Below, piece after piece: positions 1-7,222 of a stretch of DNA of 15,977 nt. The stretch's first letter is position 1; the number at the start of each line of letters is the position of its first letter. Source of the DNA: an uncultured bacterium. GTDB taxonomy: Bacteria; Hydrogenedentota; Hydrogenedentia; Hydrogenedentales; CAITNO01. Under the pieces are notes generated by a model that saw nothing but the letters and a program-made list of their open reading frames with translations, did not search any database and had not been told where the DNA came from. The stretch is taken from NCBI GenBank assembly GCA_937923585.1, contig CALDSM010000587.1, positions 1 through 15,977 on the forward strand. The letters run 5' to 3'. Position numbers and translations under genes: made by a program.

Positions 1-920
1 CCGCCGCCGTTCCCGGCCGCAAGGGTAAGGTCATTGGCCGGCGCGGTGAACTGTGCCGCGTTGCCCTGTCCGCCGGTGCCGCCAGTACCGCCGATACCGC
101 CGGTGTTGCCGACAACGCCGTCGGACCCGGTGTATCCGTTGCCGCCGGGGGATGCGCTGCCGCTAAAGACGTCCGTTCCGGCACCGCCGTTGCCGCCGCC
201 GCCCACAGAAGCGCTTGCTGTTGCCAAGACACCACCCGCGCCGCCGGTGCCATTGGCGCCGACAGAACCTCCCGAACCAGCCGCTCCCGCTGACCCGTAT
301 CCGAGAAAGCCCGCTGACCCGACAGATGCCACGGTCGTCGGAGCCAGTCCCGTCGAACCCGCAAAAGAATCATGCCCTTTGATTCCCGGAGAGCCTGGTC
401 GTCCCGAGACCCCGGCCAACGGCCCCGGGGCTCCGCCATTACCGCCGTCGCCGCCGTTGCCGCCGGCACCGCCCGAACCGCCGGCGCCACCCGCACCACC
501 CGCACCGCCGCCGCCTCCCGCACCGCCCGCACCGCCGCCCGGCGTGCCCGGCGCCACGACCAGATTGGGCAGCCATGTGATGTTGCCGGACGCGGTGATG
601 GAAAGCGGACGCGTGCCGGTGACATTGACAGCCACCTCCGCTTTGACCTCAAGGTTCGCAAAGCGAAAGACTGCCACTCCGTCAATCTCTGCACCGCGTT
701 TTTGTTGGGCACCCCACGTCATGGTCAACGCGGTGGTGTCTATGCCCAGCGTGCCGGATGAAACGGTCCAGTCGCCCAGTTCTCCACTGCTTTCGTAGAT
801 GGCCTGGGCATGGGCGGAAACGCAGGACAGCGCTGTAAACAGAACCACTGCCAGCAGAGACAGTGGTGTGTGCAGTGCATGCCTGGCCCCCGCAGCCACA
901 AACAGTTGTTGTGAACGCAT
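1..920 (-). CDS. Secreted glycine-rich surface protein, 3' end missing
   Basis: Read on the minus strand, the frame is open for 306 codons from ATG at 920 to the left edge, with no stop, so the C-terminus is missing. The start has a strong ribosome site (AGGGAG at 934-929, 8-nt spacer). Residues 1-40 are a Sec signal peptide: a basic start, the hydrophobic core SLLAVVLFTALSCVS, and a likely cut near AHA/QA. Residues 41-124 look like a beta-rich domain with the pattern VAVFRFANLEV...VTGTRPLSITASGNI, which I associate with large secreted bacterial proteins that precede glycine-rich tracts. From about residue 125 on the protein is dominated by GG, GGA, GGN and GGT runs, with a short collagen-like stretch (GRPGSPGIKG). 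It probably acts outside the cell or on the surface, as matrix or adhesin material; this is inference. It is transcribed divergently from the rhamnosidase gene. I do not recognise a named gene. Confidence 0.85.
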   Translation of the reverse strand, partial: MRSQQLFVAAGARHALHTPLSLLAVVLFTALSCVSAHAQAIYESSGELGDWTVSSGTLGIDTTALTMTWGAQQKRGAEIDGVAVFRFANLEVKAEVAVNVTGTRPLSITASGNITWLPNLVVAPGTPGGGAGGAGGGGGAGGAGGAGGSGGAGGNGGDGGNGGAPGPLAGVSGRPGSPGIKGHDSFAGSTGLAPTTVASVGSAGFLGYGSAGAAGSGGSVGANGTGGAGGVLATASASVGGGGNGGAGTDVFSGSASPGGNGYTGSDGVVGNTGGIGGTGGTGGQGNAAQFTAPANDLTLAAGNGG

Positions 921-928
921 TGAAAGAA

Positions 929-934
929 CTCCCT
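929..934 (-). promoter_or_regulatory. Ribosome binding site of the glycine-rich protein gene
   Basis: AGGGAG on the minus strand lies 8 nt before the ATG at 920. It fixes the start and is strong evidence that the minus strand, not the proline-rich plus-strand frame, is the real gene here. Confidence 0.75.
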
Positions 935-1035
935 ACCTCAAATGCTTTGTGGCTCCCCATAACCGTTGCAGACGGTGAATCCACAACGGTGCCGCCTGGG
1001 AGCGCAATCACCTTGCCCGTATGCCCCTGTATCGG

Positions 1036-1056
1036 TTGCAGATGATGGATCTGCAA
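1036..1056. promoter_or_regulatory. 21-bp perfect dyad, operator-like
   Basis: TTGCAGAT at 1036-1043 and ATCTGCAA at 1049-1056 form perfect 8-bp arms around a 5-bp centre. The size and symmetry fit a dimeric regulator site. It lies between the divergent genes, downstream of the possible minus-strand promoter at 1098-1090, where a bound repressor could block the glycine-rich gene. No regulator gene is in the window. Confidence 0.4.
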
Positions 1057-1089
1057 GAGTACAGCCCGGGGGCATATCACCAAAGGGAT

Positions 1090-1098
1090 ATTCTAGCA
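1090..1098 (-). promoter_or_regulatory. Possible extended -10 promoter for the glycine-rich gene
   Basis: The minus strand reads TGCTAGAAT, an extended -10 element (TGn plus a hexamer differing from TATAAT at one position). No good -35 is seen at the usual distance. It would give a leader of about 160 nt before the start at 920. This is a motif call only. Confidence 0.25.
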
Positions 1099-1110
1099 CC
1101 TTTGTCCCAA

Positions 1111-1126
1111 AAAGGGAATACCCTTT
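1111..1126. promoter_or_regulatory. AAAGGG/CCCTTT dyad
   Basis: AAAGGG at 1111-1116 and CCCTTT at 1121-1126 are perfect 6-bp arms around AATA. A further AAAGGG lies at 1082-1087. This may be a second operator or a small hairpin just upstream of the putative minus-strand -10 element. Confidence 0.25.
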
Positions 1127-1410
1127 ACTAAACTTTCTCAATGCGGGAATTGTTAGGAATTCCGCTCTTTGCCGGCTCTGTCCCGGAACCGTAAGGGGAT
1201 GCAAGAACGGAAGGTCCGATATTTTTCCCAAGAACATTGCGGAGGTCTACTCCCAACACCAACAAAGCGCGATCATCGCTGACTGATTGATCCCGAACGG
1301 CTGAAACTGGACAATCAACTGTCACGGCTTGGAAGCAAATTCCAGCGGCAAGCCGGGCACCCCAAAAGGTTTGTTTCACGAACCAAATGGAATGCAGATG
1401 TCTATGAGAA

Positions 1411-1415
1411 AGAGG
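1411..1415 (+). promoter_or_regulatory. Ribosome binding site fixing the rhamnosidase start at 1424
   Basis: AGAGG at 1411-1415 stands 8 nt before ATG 1424. The alternative upstream GTG at 1415 overlaps this site and would have no proper ribosome site, so ATG 1424 is preferred. Confidence 0.65.
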
Positions 1416-1423
1416 TGTCACTC

Positions 1424-4400
1424 ATGAGAAACCCTTTTGCTGCATTCGTGCCGCACCCGGTCCACCTGTGCATGGTGTTCTGTGCGGTCCTGGCCAGCCC
1501 GCTGCTGCACGCCGAGACGCCGGATTCCATGGCGGCGGAATTCGCCGCGCCGCCGGAAAGCGCCCGGCCGTGGGTCTACTGGATGTTCATGGACGGCAAC
1601 CTCACGCGCGAGGGCATCACGGCCGACCTGGAGGCGATGAGGCAGGCGGGCATCGGCGGCGCCATCTACATGGAAGTGGGCGTGGGCATAAAGCGCGGGC
1701 CGGTGAAGTTCATGAGCCCGGAGTGGCAGGAACTGCTCGGGCATGCGTTCTCCGAGGCGGACCGCCTCGGGATTGAACTGACCATGGCGGCGGGACCGGG
1801 ATGGTGCGGCACCGGCGGACCGTGGGTGAAGCCGGAACTTTCCATGCAGCATCTGGTCGCGAGCGAGACCGCCGCGACGGGACCGGCGAAGTTCGATGCC
1901 GTGCTGCCGCAGCCGAAACCGCGTGTGCCGTTTTTCGGCGAGAACACGCTGACACCGGAACTGCACAAAGTCTGGAAGGAGTTCTACAGGGATGTGATCG
2001 TGCTGGCCTTCCCCACGCCCGCGGGCGATGCGCGCATCGCTGACGCCGATGAAAAGGCACTGTACTTCCGCGCACCCTTTTCGTCCATGCCCGGCGTGAA
2101 ACCGTTCCTGACGGCACCGTCCGATCCGGCCGCAGTGGCAGCGGAACAATGTATCGCGTCGGACAAGATCATTGACCTGACAGACAAACTCACGCCGGAC
2201 GGGCGGCTGGTTTGGGACGTGCCCGCGGGGGGTTGGACGATCATGCGTTTTGGCCGCACCATCACGGGACAGACATCGCGGCCCGCGCCGGACCCCGGGC
2301 TGGGCCTGGAATCGGACAAGTTTGACACGGCCGCCATAGACGCACACTTCGAGGCGTTCATCGAAACCCTGCTGAAGAAGACCGGTGACCCGAAGCGCCC
2401 CGGACGGGGCCTGACCACGCTTCACTTTGACAGTTGGGAGATGAGCTCGCAGAACTGGTCGGAGAAATTCCGCGAAGAGTTCACCAAGCGCCGGGGCTAT
2501 GACCCCAAACGGTTCCTGCCTGCGCTGACCGGCCGCGTGGTGGACAGCGCGGAAGTTTCGGAACGCTTCCTGTGGGATTTGCGCCAAACGGCGCAGGAGT
2601 TGGTGGTCGAGAACCACCTGCTGCGTTTCAAGGAACTGGGAAGGAAACATGGGCTTGGGCTTTCCGTCGAGCCCTATGACCTGAACCCCACCTCCGACCT
2701 GGTATTGGGCGGCACCGCCGACACGCCCATGTGCGAGTTCTGGTCGAAAGGTTTTGGATTCTCCACCGAGTTCAGTTGCTTCGAAGCCACCTCCATCGCG
2801 CATACCATGGGCACGCCCATCGTCGGGGCCGAGGCATTCACCGCCGCGCCCGGCGAGGACTGGCGGCAGTATCCCGGCTCCATGAAGGCGCAGGGCGACT
2901 GGGCGCTGTGCAACGGCATCAACCGCTTCGTCTTCCACCGTTACCAGGCGCAACCCTGGCTGGACCGTTTCCCCGGCATGACCATGGGCCCCTACGGCGT
3001 GCATTGGGAACGCACGCAGACCTGGTGGGACATGGTGCCCGCCTACCACCGCTATCTCGCCCGCTGCCAGGCGATGCTCCGCCGCGGTCTCTTCGTCGCC
3101 GATATCCTCTATCTCGCGCCCGAAGGCGCACCCAACGTCTTCCGTCCGCCCAGTTCGGCCACACAGGGCGTGCTGCCGGACCGGCGCGGCTATAACTTCG
3201 ACGGCTGCGCGCCCGACGCGCTTATCGAGCGGGCCTCGGTGAAGGACGGCCGTATCGTCTTCCCCGATGGCATGAGCTATCGCCTGCTCGTCCTGCCGCG
3301 TTTCGACACGATGACCCCGCGCCTCCTGGAGAAGATAGCAACACTGGTGGAGGACGGCGCAACCGTCATGGGCGCACCGCCCCGCAAGTCTCCGAGTCTG
3401 CAGGACTATCCGAACTGCGACGAACAAGTGCGGCAGTTGGCCGAGAAACTCTGGGGACTGGGAGCGCCGGCGTCTCCGCCGGCTTCCGGAGATTCCGCGA
3501 AGAGCCCACCCCATCGCAACGTCGGCAAGGGCACGGTTATCCTGGACGCGGGAGCCTCCGCGCCGGCGCTGGCCAACCCGCTGTCGGACGCCAAATGGAT
3601 ATGGTCGGCCGAGGGCAATCCTGCTGTCTCCGCACCACCGGGCAAGCGCTATTTCCGTCGTGAGTTCATTAGGGAAGACAATTGCGAGGTCCTGTCGGCA
3701 CAGTTTGGCATGACAGCCGACAACAGCTTTGAACTGTTCGTGAACGGACAGGCGGCGGGCACGGGCAACAACTTCAACGTTGTCACGAACATGGACGTGC
3801 GGGCCTTGCTGAAACGGGGCGGCAATGTGCTGACCGTGGTCGCCGACAACGGCGACAACAAACCCAATCCGGCCGGCCTGGTCGGGGCCTTGAAGGTCCA
3901 ATTCTGCGATGGCAAAACGCAGACGGTCAACACGGACCACCAGTGGACCAGTTCCCCAGGCAAAAGCGGCGAACAGACAGCTGCCATGGAACTGGGCCCC
4001 TTTGACATGGCGCCATGGCACTTGAAAGGGCTGGCGGTCTGGCAGCGCGAGATCTACCCGGACTACGGCACGACCGAACGGGCACTTGCTTCGCTGGGCG
4101 TGTTTTCCGATTTCGGTACGGACGGTTCGGTTCGCTACATTCACCGGCGGGATGGCGATGCCGACCTCTACTTCGTGGCCAACTGCGTCGACAAGCCGAT
4201 GAATGCGGACTGCGGTTTCCGTCTGCTGGGCAAACAGCCCGAATGGTGGAATCCCGTGGACGGCACCCGCCGCAACCTGCCGAATTTCTACGAAGAAGGC
4301 GACTGTACCCTGGTTCCCCTGAGCCTGGAAGCATACGAAAGCGGCTTTGTCGTGTTCCGCAAACCGGTGCAGGAAGCCGGACCCGCCGGGACGAATGCTC

Positions 4401-4906
4401 TGGCGTTGAAGACGGCCGTTATGCTCGATCCCCCCTGGGAAGTCTCCTTTGACCCCAAGTGGGGCGGACCGGAGAAGGTCGTCTTCGACACCCTGGAGGA
4501 TTGGAGCAAGCGTTCCGAACCGGGAATCAAGTATTACTCCGGCAAGGCGGTTTACCGTACGCGCTTCGACGCTCCCGCGAACGTCGTCAAGGCACGCTGC
4601 TTCCTTTCGCTGGGCAAGGTAAAGAACATGGCGTCGGTGAAGCTCAACGGCATCGAGTTGGGCGTGGTCTGGTGCGACCCGTGGCGCGTGGAAATCCCGA
4701 ACGGCCTCTTGAACGAGAAAGACAACCAGTTGGAGATCACGGTCGCCAACCTTTGGGTCAACCGCCTCATCGGCGACAGTGCGTTGCCGAAGAAGGAACG
4801 GCTGACCTGGAGCACGCTCGAACCGTTCAAGCCCGATTCGCCGTTGCAGGAGTCGGGTTTGCTGGGTCCGGTCAGCATCATGACGGTAGCCGGACAGGGA
4901 CAGTAG
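1424..4906 (+). CDS. GH106-like alpha-L-rhamnosidase, exported
   Basis: This 1,160-residue protein probably removes alpha-L-rhamnose from a polysaccharide in the periplasm or outside the cell. Residues 1-31 are a signal peptide (cut after LLHA). The N-terminal motif WVYWMFMDGNLTREGI, followed by AMRQAGIGGAIYMEVG, is characteristic of the GH106 family, as is the length. Two conserved-looking acidic motifs could carry the catalytic residues: HFDSWEM (Glu339) and VGAEAFT (Glu470). This assignment is by motif, not structure. Residues about 720-860 form an inserted beta-sandwich-like domain (KWIW, FRREF, TADNSFELFVNG). Residues about 1000-1160 form the usual C-terminal galactose-binding-like domain, with LGKVKNMASVKLNGIELG, WCDPWRVEI and ANLWVNRLIGD. 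It is the first of three exported carbohydrate-active genes in the same direction. The family is fairly secure; the exact substrate is unknown. Confidence 0.85.
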   Translation: MRNPFAAFVPHPVHLCMVFCAVLASPLLHAETPDSMAAEFAAPPESARPWVYWMFMDGNLTREGITADLEAMRQAGIGGAIYMEVGVGIKRGPVKFMSPEWQELLGHAFSEADRLGIELTMAAGPGWCGTGGPWVKPELSMQHLVASETAATGPAKFDAVLPQPKPRVPFFGENTLTPELHKVWKEFYRDVIVLAFPTPAGDARIADADEKALYFRAPFSSMPGVKPFLTAPSDPAAVAAEQCIASDKIIDLTDKLTPDGRLVWDVPAGGWTIMRFGRTITGQTSRPAPDPGLGLESDKFDTAAIDAHFEAFIETLLKKTGDPKRPGRGLTTLHFDSWEMSSQNWSEKFREEFTKRRGYDPKRFLPALTGRVVDSAEVSERFLWDLRQTAQELVVENHLLRFKELGRKHGLGLSVEPYDLNPTSDLVLGGTADTPMCEFWSKGFGFSTEFSCFEATSIAHTMGTPIVGAEAFTAAPGEDWRQYPGSMKAQGDWALCNGINRFVFHRYQAQPWLDRFPGMTMGPYGVHWERTQTWWDMVPAYHRYLARCQAMLRRGLFVADILYLAPEGAPNVFRPPSSATQGVLPDRRGYNFDGCAPDALIERASVKDGRIVFPDGMSYRLLVLPRFDTMTPRLLEKIATLVEDGATVMGAPPRKSPSLQDYPNCDEQVRQLAEKLWGLGAPASPPASGDSAKSPPHRNVGKGTVILDAGASAPALANPLSDAKWIWSAEGNPAVSAPPGKRYFRREFIREDNCEVLSAQFGMTADNSFELFVNGQAAGTGNNFNVVTNMDVRALLKRGGNVLTVVADNGDNKPNPAGLVGALKVQFCDGKTQTVNTDHQWTSSPGKSGEQTAAMELGPFDMAPWHLKGLAVWQREIYPDYGTTERALASLGVFSDFGTDGSVRYIHRRDGDADLYFVANCVDKPMNADCGFRLLGKQPEWWNPVDGTRRNLPNFYEEGDCTLVPLSLEAYESGFVVFRKPVQEAGPAGTNALALKTAVMLDPPWEVSFDPKWGGPEKVVFDTLEDWSKRSEPGIKYYSGKAVYRTRFDAPANVVKARCFLSLGKVKNMASVKLNGIELGVVWCDPWRVEIPNGLLNEKDNQLEITVANLWVNRLIGDSALPKKERLTWSTLEPFKPDSPLQESGLLGPVSIMTVAGQGQ

Positions 4907-4971
4907 AGGCTATCCCAGGACCTCCAATCCATCGCAAAACATCCGAGACCTGCAGGACTGAATCGCATCAC

Positions 4972-5044
4972 CGTCATTCCCGCGAAAGCGGGAATCCATG
5001 GTTCTGCGCGGGAACTCTGGGTCCCCGCTTTCGCGGGGATGACG
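4972..5044. repeat. REP-like inverted pair of palindromes
   Basis: Two related palindromes face each other in the spacer between the rhamnosidase and sulfatase genes. The left one has ATTCCCGC (4976-4983), a GAAA loop and GCGGGAAT (4988-4995). The right one has TCCCCGC (5022-5028), a TTTC loop and GCGGGGA (5033-5039). The outer ends CGTCAT (4972) and ATGACG (5044) are also complementary, so the whole element is one long imperfect inverted repeat. This pattern matches a widespread bacterial intergenic REP-like or small mobile element. It could stop or stabilise the transcript; no T-run follows, so it is not a classic terminator. Confidence 0.85.
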
Positions 5045-5107
5045 GACCAAGCAGGTCTTGAATGAAGACCTTTGTTTACAGGATGGGTTTTGGGATAGCT
5101 TCCAGAC

Positions 5108-5112
5108 AGGAG
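5108..5112 (+). promoter_or_regulatory. Ribosome binding site fixing the sulfatase start at 5122
   Basis: AGGAG at 5108-5112 with a 9-nt spacer selects ATG 5122. The upstream in-frame ATG at 5062 would add 20 residues in front of a normal Tat signal and lacks such a site. Confidence 0.7.
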
Positions 5113-5121
5113 ATCTTGAAC

Positions 5122-7011
5122 ATGAACCGACGGCAATTCTTGGCGGGCCTGGGCGCGGGTGCCGCGGCGTTGGGCTGGAATGCGGCGGCGCAGGAGGCGC
5201 GCGCGGCGCGCCCGAACATCCTGTGGATTACCTGCGAGGACACCAGCCCCCACCTGGGCTGTTATGGCGACGCGTACGCCCGCACACCGAATCTGGATGC
5301 GTTTGCGGCGGAGGGCGTCCGCTACGCCAATGCGTTTTCCCATGCGCCGGTGTGCGCGCCCGCACGCTCCGGTCTCATCACCGGCATGTATCCCACGGCG
5401 CTCGGCAGCCACAACATGCGCTGCTCGATTCAGCGTCCTCCGGAAGTGCGGTGCTTTCCCGAATATCTGCGCGAGGCGGGATATTTCTGCACGAACCACA
5501 GCAAGACCGACTACAACTTCACGGACTACGGCAACACCTGGGACGAGTGCGGCGAGGATGCGCACTGGCGGCACCGTCAGCCGGGGCAGCCGTTCTTCAG
5601 CGTCATCAACTTTCTCATCACGCACGAAAGCCGCATCCGCGTGCCCGACGAGACGTTCTTCCGGGACACGCGCGACGTCACGGCGGCCCAGCGCCATGAC
5701 CCGGCCAAGGCACCACTGCCCCCGTACCATCCCGACACGCCCGAGGTGCGGCAGGACTGGGCGCGCTGCGCGGACAACATCACGCAGATGGATTGCGAGG
5801 TGCGCCGGGTGCTGGAGGAACTCGCCGTGGACGGACTGGCGGACAACACCATCGTCTTCTTCTACGGTGACCACGGCGCGGGCATGCCCCGCAGCAAGCG
5901 CTGGCTCTATGACACCGGCTTGCGCGTCCCGCTGCTCCTGCGCGTGCCCGAACGCTGGCGGCAGCTTGCGCCGGGCGCACCGGGCAGCGTCGAAAAGCGG
6001 CTGGTCAGCTTTGTGGACTTCGGCCCCACCGTGCTCAGCCTGGCCGGCGTGCCCGCGCCGGAGGCGATGCAGGGCCGGGCCTTCCTCGGCGCGCAGGCAT
6101 CCGCACGGCGCACCCACATCTGTGCCGCGCGGGACCGCATGGACGAGCGCTACGACTGCACGCGCGCCATTCGCGACGAGCGCTACAAGTACATCCGCAA
6201 CTTCATGCCGCAGGTCTCGCAGGCGCAGCACAATGAGTACATGTACGAGATGCCGACCATGAAGGTGTGGGACCGGCTGGCGAAGGAAGGCCGCCTGAAC
6301 GCGGTGCAATCCGCGTTCCTGGCGCCGCGCAAGCCCGTCGAGGAGTTTTACGACACCGAAGCGGACCCCTGGGAGGTGAAGAATCTGGCGGACGCGCCGG
6401 AGCATGCGGAACGCATCGCCGGGATGCGCCGCGCGCTGCACGCATGGATGATCGAGACGGGCGACCTGGGGCTGTGCCCCGAGGGCGAGATGGATGCGCG
6501 CCGGGGAAACCGTCCGCCCCGCACCTTCGGGAAAGACGGGGCGGCCTATCCGCTCGCGCGCATCCTGGAGACCGCCGACTTGGAGCGCAACGCGAAGGAC
6601 CACACCGCGGCGCTCCTCGAACGCTGCGCCGATGCGGACAGCGCGGTGCGCTTTTGGGCGGTTGCGGGGCTGGCCGTGGCTAACGCGGTCACGCCCGAAG
6701 TGCGGACGACGCTGCGCGCGCGATTGGAGGACCCCTCCGGCGATGTGCGCGTGGCCGCCGTCCAGACGCTCCACCTGCTGGGCGAACAGGACGGGCTGCT
6801 CCCTGTCCTCGAAGCCGCAATAGACGGGGACAGTCCCTGGGTGCGCCTGCGCGCGCTCACCGTCCTCGACGACATGGGTCCAATCGCGCGGCCGCTGCTC
6901 CCGAAGGTGCAGGCCATCGCCGCGCAAAACGTCAAAGGGCTCGAAGCAAGAGAACCGCAGTATTCCAGCCGCGTGGCGAAGCACATCGTCGCCGAACTGG
7001 GCGGCGCTTGA
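5122..7011 (+). CDS. Tat-exported type I sulfatase with HEAT-like tail
   Basis: This 629-residue sulfatase would cleave sulfate from a sulfated sugar or glycan outside the cytoplasm. It begins MNRRQFLAGLGAGAAALG, a Tat signal with twin arginines. The active-site motif CAPAR starts at Cys78 (C-x-P-x-R), and that cysteine must be converted to formylglycine by a separate enzyme not found here. Metal-ligand motifs are visible: CEDTSPHLGCYGD (Glu39, Asp40) and YGDHG (Asp250, His251). The segment FYDTEADPWEVKNLAD is typical of the C-terminal part of sulfatases. The closest resemblance is to N-sulfoglucosamine sulfohydrolase (heparan N-sulfatase) types common in Planctomycetota-like genomes; substrate specificity cannot be read from this. 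Residues about 485-629 form repeated helical HEAT-like units (RFWAVAGLAVAN, DVRVAAVQTLHLLGEQ, WVRLRALTVLDDMG), often seen on such sulfatases. The gene sits between the rhamnosidase and the propeller genes. Confidence 0.92.
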   Translation: MNRRQFLAGLGAGAAALGWNAAAQEARAARPNILWITCEDTSPHLGCYGDAYARTPNLDAFAAEGVRYANAFSHAPVCAPARSGLITGMYPTALGSHNMRCSIQRPPEVRCFPEYLREAGYFCTNHSKTDYNFTDYGNTWDECGEDAHWRHRQPGQPFFSVINFLITHESRIRVPDETFFRDTRDVTAAQRHDPAKAPLPPYHPDTPEVRQDWARCADNITQMDCEVRRVLEELAVDGLADNTIVFFYGDHGAGMPRSKRWLYDTGLRVPLLLRVPERWRQLAPGAPGSVEKRLVSFVDFGPTVLSLAGVPAPEAMQGRAFLGAQASARRTHICAARDRMDERYDCTRAIRDERYKYIRNFMPQVSQAQHNEYMYEMPTMKVWDRLAKEGRLNAVQSAFLAPRKPVEEFYDTEADPWEVKNLADAPEHAERIAGMRRALHAWMIETGDLGLCPEGEMDARRGNRPPRTFGKDGAAYPLARILETADLERNAKDHTAALLERCADADSAVRFWAVAGLAVANAVTPEVRTTLRARLEDPSGDVRVAAVQTLHLLGEQDGLLPVLEAAIDGDSPWVRLRALTVLDDMGPIARPLLPKVQAIAAQNVKGLEAREPQYSSRVAKHIVAELGGA

Positions 7012-7047
7012 GTTGGTCCTCGAATGTCTTGAAAAGACGGCATTGTC

Positions 7048-7140
7048 AACATGGATGTACAGGATGAGCAGGATGAGAAACCGGGGAGCATTCATTCCTG
7101 TCTTATCCTGTCCATCCTGTCCATCCTGTCCATCCATGTT
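7048..7140. repeat. Inverted repeat with 9-bp tandem units (TCCTGTCCA)
   Basis: The right arm (7096-7140) has one imperfect and three exact TCCTGTCCA units (7106, 7115, 7124) and ends TCCATGTT. The left arm (7048-7077) begins AACATGGATG and carries AGGATGAGC-type units, the reverse complement of the right arm. The transcript could fold into a long imperfect hairpin just after the sulfatase stop codon. It could be a mobile intergenic repeat or a transcript-end structure. Confidence 0.75.
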
Positions 7141-7170
7141 AACCCGCTCTGTCTTCCTGTATGCTTCTTT

Positions 7171-7197
7171 CTTCGTGGCCTTCGTGGCTTCGTGGTT
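7171..7197. repeat. CTTCGTGGC tandem repeat
   Basis: Two exact CTTCGTGGC units (7171, 7180) are followed by a TTCGTGGTT variant (7189-7197). On the minus strand this reads as a run of CCACGAAGG-type units, a motif I associate with intergenic repeats in environmental Planctomycetota-like and Verrucomicrobiota-like genomes. It lies only 25 bp before the next start codon. Confidence 0.7.
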
Positions 7198-7222
7198 CAA
7201 CTGACGGATAAGGATAAACGCC

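Larger units (their letters stand above)
921..1423. other. Divergent intergenic region with several dyads
   Basis: About 500 bp separate the divergent starts at 920 (minus) and 1424 (plus). No convincing coding frame is seen; the short frames on both strands have no recognisable protein features. The region holds the dyads and the possible promoter listed separately, plus a GGAATTCC palindrome at 1156-1163 and a 7-bp inverted pair (ACCGTTG at 962-968, CAACGGT at 984-990). I could not find a convincing promoter for the rhamnosidase gene. Confidence 0.6.

Noticed and set aside
34..798. Plus-strand proline-rich open frame of 254 codons
   Set aside because: It is the complement of a glycine-rich gene on the minus strand that has a ribosome site and signal peptide. 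The proline runs are just glycine codons read backwards.
966..1286. Small plus-strand open frame of 106 codons in the divergent region
   Set aside because: It has no ribosome site, no recognisable domain and mixed composition, and it overlaps the dyads.
1418..4144. Minus-strand open frame of 908 codons under the rhamnosidase gene
   Set aside because: It has no protein-like motifs, is rich in Arg, His and Gln, and is fully antisense to a clear GH106-like gene. Long antisense frames are expected in GC-rich DNA.
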